From Lachnospiraceae bacterium UBA7188 (lineage in GTDB: Bacteria > Bacillota > Clostridia > Lachnospirales > Lachnospiraceae), in the NCBI GenBank assembly GCA_002490995.1, contig DKVC01000275.1, forward strand, positions 1 to 21,241: a DNA stretch of 21,241 bases, in the 5' to 3' direction. The notes beneath the pieces were generated by a model. That model did no database searches, was not told the DNA's origin, and saw nothing but the letters and a program-made list of their open reading frames with translations. Below are positions 1 to 8,421 of the stretch, piece by piece (positions within the stretch are counted from its first letter, which is position 1; each line of letters starts with the position of its first letter). The translations under genes and the position numbers were made by a program.

Positions 1-1
1 A

Positions 2-697
2 AATCTGTTTTCAGTCAGGGAGTTCGGAAATAATTGTCTTTTATACAGTTTGGACGAGTTATTGCGATATGGTGATGTGTTGAATATCATACAGGCAGAC
101 GAAACAGACCGGGTTGTGGAAAGGAAAGAAGTACCGCTGTTTGATAACAAGGCATTTCGGGAAGCAATCATCAATGCTGTCCTGCATAACAAATGGACAG
201 AGGGAAACGAGCCGATGATTTCCGTTTTTTCTGACAGGATAGAAATCTTATCAAGAGGCTCTCTGCCGCCGGCACAGACAATGGAAGGCTTTTATCTGGG
301 GGAATCTGTTCCTGTGAATGAAAAGCTGTCGGAAATATTTCTGCAATTGCATATCAGTGAGAAATCAGGGCGGGGAGTTCCTAAAATAACGGAAATTTAT
401 GGTAAGGAGGCGTTTGCATTTCGGGAAAATTCAATTGTCGTAACAATACTATTGAAAAAAATCAAAAAAGCCGGGAATAAAGTTGGAAATAAACATGGGG
501 ATAAAAAATCTTTAAATGTAAGGAGAAGGAAAATTTTGACAGAAATGAGGGATAACCCCAATATAACAGCAGAGGAACTTCGTAAGATTTTAGGAATCAG
601 TAAAACGGCGGTAGAAAACAATATTTCATTTCTACGTGAAAATGGCTATATTGAAAGAGTGGGATCAAAAAAAGCAGGATATTGGAATGTGTTATAG
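2..697 (+). CDS. AlbA_2/GHKL-ATPase-type putative transcriptional regulator, C-terminal part (5' end outside window)
   Basis: The frame is open from base 2, so this is the 3' part of a longer gene. A TTG at 50 is an in-frame codon with no convincing ribosome binding site and is not taken as the start. The translated part carries a GHKL-like ATPase segment: FREAIINAVLHN resembles the conserved E/N box, and DRIEILSRG with the following LPP resembles the G1 box of RecG-like/AlbA_2 regulators. A basic linker (KKIKKAGNKVGNKHGDKK) follows. The C-terminal 60 residues form a winged helix-turn-helix: ITAEELRKILGISKTAVENN is the HTH and RENGYIERVGSKKAGYW the wing. Proteins of this type usually have an N-terminal AlbA_2 DNA-binding domain, which would lie outside the window. 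The function is presumed transcriptional or nucleic-acid regulation; the target is unknown. A 120-base gap separates it from the Hsp70 gene, and I see no strong terminator there. Confidence 0.75.
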   Translation, partial: NLFSVREFGNNCLLYSLDELLRYGDVLNIIQADETDRVVERKEVPLFDNKAFREAIINAVLHNKWTEGNEPMISVFSDRIEILSRGSLPPAQTMEGFYLGESVPVNEKLSEIFLQLHISEKSGRGVPKITEIYGKEAFAFRENSIVVTILLKKIKKAGNKVGNKHGDKKSLNVRRRKILTEMRDNPNITAEELRKILGISKTAVENNISFLRENGYIERVGSKKAGYWNVL

Positions 698-817
698 AGA
701 ACAGGGATAAAAATGTAAAGGAGAACATTAAGAGCAGCAGAGACAGGATACAGCTGTTACGGTGATGCGGAAACCGTGCAGGTATGGTGCAATACGGAGA
801 TAAGAAGGAGAAATGGC

Positions 818-2593
818 ATGGCGGTAATCGGAATAGACCTTGGCACGACAAACAGCCTGGCTGCATACTGGAAGGATGGAAAAGCGCAGCTGATCAGCGA
901 TGAAAACGGAAATGTCCTGCTTCCCAGCGTGGTGGGATATGTGGAAGGAGAAGGATATCTGGTAGGTTCCCAGGCGAAGGAGAGGCTGATCACGCATCCA
1001 AACGATACGGCGGCATCCTTTAAACGTTTTATGGGAACTGCCAAAGAATATGAAATGGGCGGCAGAACCTATACCCCTATGGAGTTGTCCGCCATGGTAC
1101 TGGAGCGAATCAGGAGAAATGCGGAGTATTTTCTGAAAGAGGAAATCGAGGAAGCCATCATAACGGTTCCGGCCTATTTCAATGATAAGCAGCGCAGCGA
1201 TACCAAAAAGGCTGCCAGGATAGCGGGATTGAAGGCAGAGCGCCTGATCAACGAGCCTTCGGCGGCAGCACTGGCTTACAGGATGCAGTACGGACAGGAA
1301 GACAAGAGCCTGCTGGTCTTCGATTTCGGGGGCGGCACACTGGATTTGTCCTATGTGGAATGCTTTGACAATGTGATAGAAATCATTGCCGTGGCAGGGG
1401 ATAACCATCTGGGCGGTGACGATATCGACTGCCTGACGGAGGCATGGTTTTTACGGGAGAGCGGGCTTGGAGAGGCGGTTGGCATTAAGCTGTCAGGCGG
1501 AGGGGCCGGGGCAGGGCAGCAGCTGTCTCCCGAACTGGAAGCCCGGGTCAGAAAGCTTTCTGAAGAAGCGAAATGTGCATTGGAATCCCAGGCGGAAGCA
1601 GAGATGAAGCTGGAAATTGGAAACAAAGTATACAGCGCTGTCTTAAATGAGGAGATTCTGTTTGAGATCTGCATGCCCCTTTTTATCAGGATGAAGGAGC
1701 TTTTCCTGCATGTGCTGGAGGATGCAGATTCCAGAGTGTCGGAAATAGATGACCTGATCATGGTGGGCGGCTCTTCCAGACTGAAGGTGGTCAGACGTTT
1801 CCTTACGGAACTGTTGGGAAAGGAGCCGGTAGTTCTGGGAGAGACGGACAAGGTAGTGGCGTTGGGAGCGGGGGTTTACGCGGGAATCCGGCAGCGGAAA
1901 GAAGAAATCAGAGATATGCTGCTGACGGATGTATGCCCCTTCACGCTGGGAATCGGTGTGGCAGGCAGGGTAAATGCGGCAGGGAACATTCTATGTCCCA
2001 TGATTGAGCGGAATTCCACGCTTCCGGCTTCCCGCAGGGACAGATTTGTGACCACTCATGATTATCAGAAAGCAATTGATGTGAAAATCTATCAGGGTGA
2101 GGAATATTATGTGGACAACAATGTCTTTCTGGGAAAGCTTACCATAGATGTGCCGCAGAAACCGGCGGGAATGGCCTGGATCGAAGTGCAGTTTACCTAT
2201 GATATCAACGGAATCCTGCATGTGGCAGTTATCAGTGAGACCGGAGAGCGCAGACAAATCCTGCTGTCCAACCAGGCGCTGAGCGAAGAAGAGCTGGCAC
2301 GGTATGAAAAGGAAATGGAGAAAGTCATGCTGCCGCCCATACAGCAGCCTGAGAATCAGGAGATTCTGCAAAGGCTGTTTGCCTGTTATGAAAATGCCAC
2401 AGGAGAGAAACGGGAGTACATTGCCGGAATGATTGGAAGATTTACTTACGGAATGAACAGCGGCAGGAAAAGGCAGGTCAAAGACGCCGCCGCGGAGGCT
2501 GCTGCGTGGCTGGAGATGCTGGAATCACAGAGGGATATGTGGGAGGAAATGCTGTTCGACGGGGAGTTGAAGGCGGAAAAGCCGGAATTGTGA
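818..2593 (+). CDS. HscC-like Hsp70 family chaperone
   Basis: A 591-residue Hsp70. The start is the ATG at 818 because GAAGGAG (804-810) sits 7 bases upstream and the chain then opens directly with the phosphate-1 motif IGIDLGTTNS (residues 4-13). An in-frame ATG at 776 has no ribosome binding site. Other signatures are the phosphate-2 motif VFDFGGGTLDLSYVE (near 167-181), the adenosine motif LIMVGGSSRLKVVRRFL (near 312-328), and a substrate-binding domain beginning near 365. LTDVCPFTLGIGV and PMIERNSTLPASR closely resemble the matching segments of E. coli HscC as I recall them. The helical lid is short and there is no DnaK-like EEVD-type tail. A glycine-rich insert (GGGAGAG) lies near residue 228. 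Hsp70s use ATP-driven cycles to bind exposed peptide segments and need a J partner, and the next gene encodes a J-like protein. HscC is a specialised rather than housekeeping Hsp70, so a dedicated client is likely. It heads an apparent operon with the J-like and sigma genes. Confidence 0.9.
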   Translation: MAVIGIDLGTTNSLAAYWKDGKAQLISDENGNVLLPSVVGYVEGEGYLVGSQAKERLITHPNDTAASFKRFMGTAKEYEMGGRTYTPMELSAMVLERIRRNAEYFLKEEIEEAIITVPAYFNDKQRSDTKKAARIAGLKAERLINEPSAAALAYRMQYGQEDKSLLVFDFGGGTLDLSYVECFDNVIEIIAVAGDNHLGGDDIDCLTEAWFLRESGLGEAVGIKLSGGGAGAGQQLSPELEARVRKLSEEAKCALESQAEAEMKLEIGNKVYSAVLNEEILFEICMPLFIRMKELFLHVLEDADSRVSEIDDLIMVGGSSRLKVVRRFLTELLGKEPVVLGETDKVVALGAGVYAGIRQRKEEIRDMLLTDVCPFTLGIGVAGRVNAAGNILCPMIERNSTLPASRRDRFVTTHDYQKAIDVKIYQGEEYYVDNNVFLGKLTIDVPQKPAGMAWIEVQFTYDINGILHVAVISETGERRQILLSNQALSEEELARYEKEMEKVMLPPIQQPENQEILQRLFACYENATGEKREYIAGMIGRFTYGMNSGRKRQVKDAAAEAAAWLEMLESQRDMWEEMLFDGELKAEKPEL

Positions 2594-2654
2594 AGCTGCT
2601 TTTTACGAAAGAAAGCATTGGAACCGTTTTTGAGATATGATATGAGGTGAAGGT

Positions 2655-5600
2655 ATGAACGATATATGGAATATGCTTGGAATAGAAAAAAGCAGCGATA
2701 AAAAGGTAATCAGAAGAGCATTCGCAGCACAGTCGAAACTGCATCATCCGGAGGAAGAGCCGGAGTATTTTGCCGCGCTGAATCAGGCGTATAAAGAGGC
2801 TCTGGCCTATGCGGCAGGCACGGTGCGGACGGGAGCTGCAGGATACGAGAGAAATGCCGGGAATATCGAAAATGCAGAGAAGTCAGCCCCTTCTCTCCTG
2901 GACAAATTACAATCCGCAGAGGCGCAGCGCATCCGTGAAAGCATGGACAGCGGTGCGCTGCGGGATTTCATCTCCCTGTTCGAAAATCCGAAACAAAATA
3001 AACTGGCTGACACATGGAAGCGATATTTCCTTACAGAATCCTTTCTGGGGGAGCAGTTCCGCGAAGCGTTCGGAAAAGGTCTGCTGGAGTATCTGAAAAG
3101 CCAGGATGTCTGGCCGGCAGATAATCTCCCCGGAGGGCTGCTGCAGGAACTGGCCATCGCTTACGCTTTTATTCCGCATTTTGCCGGAGAAGAGTATTTC
3201 GAGGGAAAGAAATATCCCAAGGAGTGGTATAAAGTCTCTGCGGAAAATGACACCTTCCAGGCAAGAAAATACGCTGCGGAAATCTTCAATATGCAGGGAG
3301 TGGAATGTGACCTGAAATCCATGACCAACCATATCTTAAGGCAGCCTGCGCTGAAGTGCCGCCATAATGCCTTCACAGACTATCTGCTTCTGAAAGAAAA
3401 GAACCGCAACGGGCAGCTGACGGAAAGCGAGAGCAAAAACTGGCAGCCTGTCTTACGTCTGGCTAAATTACATCATTTATATGAGCGCAACGGAAAAGCT
3501 GCATATGATGCGGATGGCGAAGCCCGCGGAGAGTGCCTGATAAAGTTATATGTACAATGGTTTAAAGATGAACGGATTCCTGAATGCGTGATGAAATTCC
3601 TTTACAGGGAGCTTGCACTGAAAGAATTGGAGCGGAGCAGCACCAGGGGGCTGTACGGGGCATTGAAGGAGCAGATACTGAAGCAGTGCCCTGGCCTGGA
3701 AGAGCTGTTGTTCGGCGGAGAAAGCAGAGAACAGATGATCACGAAGCTGCACAAAGCCTGCGTTCGTATTCTGAATGACAATCAGAGCAACTACGAGAAA
3801 TCCGTCTATGAGGAAACACCGGAAATCCGCCAGCGGGTCAGCGCCTTTTTTGCCATGCCGGAGTGGGAGAAATTGAAGGATGACAGGGCGCTCTTCGATA
3901 AGCTGTACAGTGTTCTGCGCAGGCTTGTGATGCCCCGTTCCATGGCGGAATACCTGGCGGCGCATTTTGAAAAAGGGGACTTTCCGGAGCCTGAGCGTTC
4001 CAGGCTGACAGCCAGTCTTGTGCGCTCCCTGAGTACAGAGAAGATGTGCAGGGAATTCGATTATCGATGCCAGGTGTCCTTTGAAAATACGGATATTGCT
4101 GACATAGGCGGGGATAATGAGGAGTTCTGGCAGTATTATTTCTTCCGGGGCTTTGGATACAGGCATGTGAGAACCGGCAGTTCCCCTGAGGAAGAAACGG
4201 ATTATGAACTGGATGGGGAGGCTTATCTGCCGGCCTATATCCAGTATATGTATGCCCCTTCCAAAACATGGCAGAAGCGGTTTACAGGCTTTGACGAGAA
4301 GCACGGGGGGATTGAAAATCCGGTCAGCGCCGTGTGCCTCCTGCCGGACGGAAAGGCGCTGCGCGTGGAGTTTCATTATCATTACTGCCTGTATTTTCTG
4401 GAGAATAAGGAAGTGTTTCCAACAATTCCTGGGCAGATAACGAAACCGGTATTTTCATTCCGGGAATTGTGCGGATATGCGGAAAAACTGGAGAGGGCGG
4501 AGCACTTTTTCTTCCTGCTGGCTGTGACGGCTATTGAAGAGGGAGACCGGAAAGAGGCGGAGGCTTTGGTTGAAAAGTGGCTGGAGAGGGTGCCGGTGCA
4601 TGGATTTACCCGGCCGCTTCTGGCCAGGATGCTGGCGGCAGACAACGACAGGGTGCTTCTGCCGGCGGATGATGCCGGGAGACCGGAGTCCGGGCCGGGC
4701 GATGCGGTGAATTCATTGCTGTCGCGGTACTGTGGTAAGAACTCGCAGTTTGTGTCAGGTGATGCCGAAACTCCATTCTCGGGGATGGATGATGCCGGAA
4801 ATTCATGGCAGGCGAAAACGGATGATGCCGGGAATTCATGGCAGGCGAAAACGGATGCTGGCGGAAATTTGTGGCAGACGAAAACGGATGATGCCCGGAA
4901 TATGCGGCCTTCGACAGCGGTATATTACATGGAAGGAGAGCGTTTCTGCTTCCGGGCGGTGGTATCGGAAACTGCGGTACGAATCTTCCGCCAGGTAGAT
5001 TACAGTTGGGAGGATAAGATTTTCCGTGATAAAGAGTTCGGGTGGAAGGAATGCACGCTTCCGGGGCCGCTTCAGAAGAAACTGACAAATCTTCCGGGCG
5101 TGGACTTTGAGGGAAGAAAACAGGCAGCCCGTGAAATTCTGGAAGCATTAAAACAGCCGCTTCCCGTGTGCAGTGCGTCGTATTCATTGGAGGGAATGGA
5201 TGTCCGCCAGAAAGCTGCCGCAATCCTGAAGGCAATGAACCTGGAGATTAATCCGGAGGGCTACTGTGTGCTTCGCTACGGGGAGAAGCAGGAAAAGAGG
5301 CATACAAGAGTCTTCTACGGTGCCATTGCGCCATTCGGCTTTTCGCTGAAGGAGCATTCGCCGGAGCATGTGAGAAGCCTCAATTACAATTTGTCCGTTT
5401 CCCAAACGAAGATTAAAGAGAAAAAGTGGCTGATAGGCCGCTTCGGGTGGGGCTTTCAATATACGACGAAATCCAACTTCGGGCCGAACAGTGTGTGGCT
5501 TGGGGAAAGCGGTACTTATTATACCTGCGGCGCCATCAGGACTTATAGGGCAGACAATCTGGCAGATTTGCTGGCACAGCTGTACCGCGATGAGCTGGAA

Positions 5601-6533
5601 GGCGTGACGGCAGCGGAAGTATATGAGGGCTGCCTGACAGTGTCACGGCTTGACCACAGGCTTGAATACTGCTATGGAGAAGCAGATTTCCTGCAGTCGG
5701 CGGAAAGTGCAGAGACTACTATAGCGGATTATTTCACTGTGTTCGGCAGATTTCCCTTATGGAGACAATTTGTGCAGTGGCTGGACGGGGGTCTGGAAAA
5801 AGGGCTTCCGGAGTGGGTCAATGTGATCCTGATCATGCTGGATGGGGAGAACAGAGATTCGCTGGCCTTCGCGGGGATTCATTATGTGGAAGAAGAGGCT
5901 GAAGAGTGGGGTGATGAGGATGAAAGCGAAGCAGCAGAATTTGGCTATATGGGTGAAGTTGGCGACAGAGAAGAGGTAAATGAAGGTGAAGAGGGAACCG
6001 GAGAAGATAGTAAGAACGAAACCGGCGCCAGGGAATTTGACAATGAGGATAGAGTTGGAGCCGGAGAAGGAGGCCGTGAGAAGGAAACCGGCGCCGGGGA
6101 ATTTGACAATGAGAATGGAGTTGGAGCCGCAGAAAGGAGTAATGAGAAGGGAACTGGCGCCAGGGAATTTGAGAATGGGAGTGGAATAGCGGTCGGAGAA
6201 GGCGGTAGTGGGAACGAAACTGGCGCTGGGGAATATGTCAATGAGGATGACGACAGAGCCGTAGATAGTGACGCTGAATCCGGTGCATGGAACCGTGATA
6301 ACAGAGAGGCTGCGGAATATAATGAGGGCGGGAAAGCCGGAGAAAATCAGGCAGAATACGAAGTCTACCGCCCCCAGGCAGAACTGCTGATCTGGGAAAA
6401 AGGCTCCGATATCAGAGACCGGGAGGCATCCCTGTATGAAGCCGTAAACTGGTACATGAATTGCGGAACCTATGCGGAGGCTTTGAAAAACAGGGGAATA
6501 CAGCTGGTAATGGAGCCGGTCAGAAACTTCTGA
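2655..6533 (+). CDS. Giant J-domain-like protein (HPE variant) with tandem-repeat linkers
   Basis: A 1,292-residue protein. The start ATG follows GAGGTGAAGG (2644-2653) and lies 61 bases after the Hsp70 stop, which supports co-transcription. Residues 1-55 form a compact J-like domain: IWNMLGI, then KKVIRRAFAAQSKLHHPEEE, then FAALNQAYKEAL. The catalytic loop is HPE (31-33), not the canonical HPD. The helix pattern matches short J-like domains of the HPEE(D/E)P type that I know from other bacteria. The rest is large and soluble-looking, with no signal peptide or obvious membrane segment. Residues 60-690 look largely alpha-helical. Residues 712-751 hold 11-residue tandem repeats (DDAGNSWQAKT). 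A mixed domain spans about 755-1075. An acidic, probably disordered tract (1077-1235) contains 22-residue repeats, and a conserved-looking tail follows. The likely role is delivering clients to the neighbouring HscC-like Hsp70. I do not recognise the central domains. The HPE change could alter Hsp70 stimulation. Confidence 0.85.
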   Translation: MNDIWNMLGIEKSSDKKVIRRAFAAQSKLHHPEEEPEYFAALNQAYKEALAYAAGTVRTGAAGYERNAGNIENAEKSAPSLLDKLQSAEAQRIRESMDSGALRDFISLFENPKQNKLADTWKRYFLTESFLGEQFREAFGKGLLEYLKSQDVWPADNLPGGLLQELAIAYAFIPHFAGEEYFEGKKYPKEWYKVSAENDTFQARKYAAEIFNMQGVECDLKSMTNHILRQPALKCRHNAFTDYLLLKEKNRNGQLTESESKNWQPVLRLAKLHHLYERNGKAAYDADGEARGECLIKLYVQWFKDERIPECVMKFLYRELALKELERSSTRGLYGALKEQILKQCPGLEELLFGGESREQMITKLHKACVRILNDNQSNYEKSVYEETPEIRQRVSAFFAMPEWEKLKDDRALFDKLYSVLRRLVMPRSMAEYLAAHFEKGDFPEPERSRLTASLVRSLSTEKMCREFDYRCQVSFENTDIADIGGDNEEFWQYYFFRGFGYRHVRTGSSPEEETDYELDGEAYLPAYIQYMYAPSKTWQKRFTGFDEKHGGIENPVSAVCLLPDGKALRVEFHYHYCLYFLENKEVFPTIPGQITKPVFSFRELCGYAEKLERAEHFFFLLAVTAIEEGDRKEAEALVEKWLERVPVHGFTRPLLARMLAADNDRVLLPADDAGRPESGPGDAVNSLLSRYCGKNSQFVSGDAETPFSGMDDAGNSWQAKTDDAGNSWQAKTDAGGNLWQTKTDDARNMRPSTAVYYMEGERFCFRAVVSETAVRIFRQVDYSWEDKIFRDKEFGWKECTLPGPLQKKLTNLPGVDFEGRKQAAREILEALKQPLPVCSASYSLEGMDVRQKAAAILKAMNLEINPEGYCVLRYGEKQEKRHTRVFYGAIAPFGFSLKEHSPEHVRSLNYNLSVSQTKIKEKKWLIGRFGWGFQYTTKSNFGPNSVWLGESGTYYTCGAIRTYRADNLADLLAQLYRDELEGVTAAEVYEGCLTVSRLDHRLEYCYGEADFLQSAESAETTIADYFTVFGRFPLWRQFVQWLDGGLEKGLPEWVNVILIMLDGENRDSLAFAGIHYVEEEAEEWGDEDESEAAEFGYMGEVGDREEVNEGEEGTGEDSKNETGAREFDNEDRVGAGEGGREKETGAGEFDNENGVGAAERSNEKGTGAREFENGSGIAVGEGGSGNETGAGEYVNEDDDRAVDSDAESGAWNRDNREAAEYNEGGKAGENQAEYEVYRPQAELLIWEKGSDIRDREASLYEAVNWYMNCGTYAEALKNRGIQLVMEPVRNF
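4788..4907 (+). repeat. 33-bp in-frame tandem repeat (three copies plus a partial fourth)
   Basis: Units lie at 4788-4820, 4821-4853 and 4854-4886, followed by a partial unit to about 4907. Each encodes an 11-residue unit of the form DDAGNSWQAKT. The first two copies differ by one base; the third is more diverged (DAGGNLWQTKT). The period is a multiple of three, so copy-number change keeps the reading frame. It lies in the J-like gene between its N-terminal helical part and its second folded region. Confidence 0.9.
6021..6284 (+). repeat. 66-bp in-frame tandem repeat (about four copies) encoding an acidic linker
   Basis: Units start at 6021, 6087, 6153 and 6219; the last is diverged. Each encodes 22 residues beginning TGAREF or TGAGEF, followed by acidic and glycine-rich sequence. 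The copies are close in sequence but not identical. The flanking region from about 5890 to 6350 is similarly rich in Glu, Gly and Asp. The tract is probably a flexible acidic linker before the conserved C-terminal 50 residues of the J-like protein. Confidence 0.9.
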
Positions 6534-6614
6534 TAAAAAATACGGAATTTTTTCAAATGTACCAAGCAAAACTCCTTTTCCAGACACTTTATAGACGAAA
6601 GGCAGGTGAGAACG

Positions 6615-8177
6615 ATGAATCCCACGATACTTGAAAGCTACATCGAAAAAGTTTACGGATATGCCGTCAACCACACATACTCCCGTGAGGAAGCGGACGA
6701 GCTGGCGCAGGAAATCCTGTTTACCGCAATCCGTGAACTGCCCGGGCTCAGAGAGGAAAGCAGATTCGAACCGTGGCTCTGGGGTGTGGCCAACAACGTA
6801 ACAAGGGGCTTCAGGCGTAAGCTGGGAAAACAGCGCGCGATGTATTCCTATGACACGCTTGAAAACCTTCCCTGCGAGGAGGAATATTTCGATGGGCAGG
6901 AAGAGATATACGACTCCCTGCGGACGAAAATCGCCATGCTTTCCAGGATATACCGTGATATCATCGTCCTTTACTACTACGATGGCCTTTCCACGAAAAC
7001 CATCTCCGAAAAGCTGAACATTCCGGAAGGAACCGTCAGATGGCGGCTTACGGAAGCGCGGAGAAAACTGAAAAAGGAGTGTACTGATATGAAAGAAACT
7101 GCGTTAAGACCTGTTAAGATGTGGCTGGATATATACGGAACTGGCAATTATGACGGCAAAAACGTCCCTTTTCCCAGCGTATATATCAATGACGCCCTCT
7201 CTCAGAATATCCTTTATCATTGCTATGAACAGCCGAACAGCGTTGAAGAACTGGCGAAGATATGCGGCGTCCCGGCATACTATATTGAGGAAAGGATTGA
7301 GAATCTGCTGAAACGGGCGGCTGTCATCGAAGCTTCCAGGGGTAAATATCAGACTGATTTTATCATCTGGTCGGATAAATACGGGATTTATTTTGAAGAG
7401 AATGCCGAGAAAGTACTGATGCCGATGATGGAGAAGCTGCTGAAAGCGCTTGGCGGCATAGCCGAAGAAGCAGCTGCGATAGACTTCTATAAAGCGGAAA
7501 AAGGCGAAGCAGACTTATTTTATCTTTACGGGGCCATGGCGTTTTCGTATGTGAGCAGGCATTACTGCAGGCTTCCCTGGCCGGAGATTCCGAAAAATTA
7601 TGACGGCTATGAGTGGCGCTATACCGGAGGCGTGGAAACCGGCCGGCACCCCAGAAAGGGAATCTCCACGCAGCACAGCGCGAACCTGGGCAGCCGCGGA
7701 GGTTGTAACCATACTGTATACAATGGCGTCAGCGGTATGGGACTTCGAATGATGATGTACGATAATTATATTAATGTCTGCGAGGATATTTTGTGCGGCG
7801 GTTCTACGAAAGATACGGATTCCGCAGCAGGCGCAATTCAGGACGGGTATATCGTGAAACGGCAGGACGGCAGCTTATTCGTGACAGTGCCCTTTTTCAC
7901 GAAGGAACAGAAGGAAGAATTTGATGCCATAGCCGACAGATACTTTGCGCCCCTTATGCCGGAGTATTCCGAAGCAGTTGACAGATTTCTTTCCGGCTAT
8001 AAGAAACTGTTTCCGAAACACTTAAGCGATGACGCAGACCGGATGTGCCGGAATGTGTTTCTGGGATTTTATGAAGTGATTATTGAATATGCCCAAAGAG
8101 TGGAGGCGATTCCGATGCCTTCGCAGGATTGCTGCTGTGATGTTCTGGTTCAATTTATGATACAGAATAAATCATAA
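6615..8177 (+). CDS. ECF-like sigma-70 family factor with a ~360-residue C-terminal extension
   Basis: A 520-residue protein. The ATG at 6615 is preferred because AGGTGA (6604-6609) lies 5 bases upstream; an in-frame GTG at 6606 overlaps that site. Residues 1-70 are sigma region 2: EEADELAQEILFTAIREL resembles 2.1-2.2, and FEPWLWGVANNVTRGFRRK resembles 2.3-2.4. Residues 102-157 are region 4, with IIVLYYYDGLSTKTISEKLN and the recognition helix IPEGTVRWRLTEARRKLKKE. An ordinary ECF sigma factor would end here, near residue 158. The extension continues with a possible winged-helix segment (SVEELAKICGVPAYYIEERI), a mixed domain of unknown function, and a C-terminal stretch with a CCC cluster (DCCCDV). 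Such extensions in long ECF groups often regulate sigma activity, and I infer that here. The gene follows the J-like gene by 81 bases on the same strand. A perfectly placed internal ribosome binding site and ATG at 7071-7091 suggests the extension may also be made separately. Confidence 0.85.
   Translation: MNPTILESYIEKVYGYAVNHTYSREEADELAQEILFTAIRELPGLREESRFEPWLWGVANNVTRGFRRKLGKQRAMYSYDTLENLPCEEEYFDGQEEIYDSLRTKIAMLSRIYRDIIVLYYYDGLSTKTISEKLNIPEGTVRWRLTEARRKLKKECTDMKETALRPVKMWLDIYGTGNYDGKNVPFPSVYINDALSQNILYHCYEQPNSVEELAKICGVPAYYIEERIENLLKRAAVIEASRGKYQTDFIIWSDKYGIYFEENAEKVLMPMMEKLLKALGGIAEEAAAIDFYKAEKGEADLFYLYGAMAFSYVSRHYCRLPWPEIPKNYDGYEWRYTGGVETGRHPRKGISTQHSANLGSRGGCNHTVYNGVSGMGLRMMMYDNYINVCEDILCGGSTKDTDSAAGAIQDGYIVKRQDGSLFVTVPFFTKEQKEEFDAIADRYFAPLMPEYSEAVDRFLSGYKKLFPKHLSDDADRMCRNVFLGFYEVIIEYAQRVEAIPMPSQDCCCDVLVQFMIQNKS
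7071..7091 (+). promoter_or_regulatory. Internal Shine-Dalgarno and in-frame ATG at the sigma/extension junction
   Basis: AAAAAGGAG (7071-7079) is followed, 9 bases later, by an in-frame ATG (7089-7091, residue Met159 of the sigma protein). It sits exactly after the region 4 ending ARRKLKKE. This looks like the intergenic junction of a former sigma gene and downstream regulator gene that lost its stop codon. It could produce a free C-terminal protein of about 362 residues. Purine-rich Lys-Glu codons can create such a site by chance, so use as a start is not proven. Confidence 0.5.
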
Positions 8178-8308
8178 TTTTAAAAGTTTATGAGGATTCG
8201 GGAATAATGGAGAAAACTCATACGCAATTATGTATCATAAATCCGAACTGTATAAAAGGATATTTTAAGCCGTTAACACCAGACAATCAATGGAACATAG
8301 TCTAAACT

Positions 8309-8361
8309 AAAAAACGGGGCATATCAGATGGAAAAACCTGTCTGATATGCCCCCTGTTTTT
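8309..8361. terminator. Bidirectional intrinsic terminator between convergent genes
   Basis: A 13-bp perfect stem (8316-8328 with 8341-8353, arm GGGGCATATCAGA) has a 12-base loop. It is flanked by an A-run (8309-8314) and a T-run (8357-8361), so it gives a hairpin plus U-tract on either strand. It lies 138 bases after the sigma-factor stop and 60 bases after the stop of the convergent LRR gene, and should end both transcripts. The remaining gap (8178-8308) holds nothing I can identify. Confidence 0.92.
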
Positions 8362-8421
8362 ACAGAATTTGATTCAGTGCGCGGCCCTTTTGGCAGCTTC
8401 AAAAACGCAGATTTCTGTCTG

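Noticed and set aside
6021..6284. Regularly spaced repeats that might suggest a CRISPR array.
   Set aside because: The units are contiguous, coding, and have no unique spacers.
5757..6674. A 305-codon minus-strand frame with repeats such as FPGAGF and FSGSNS.
   Set aside because: It is the mirror of the 66-bp repeat tract in the J-like gene; the repeats come from the sense-strand protein.
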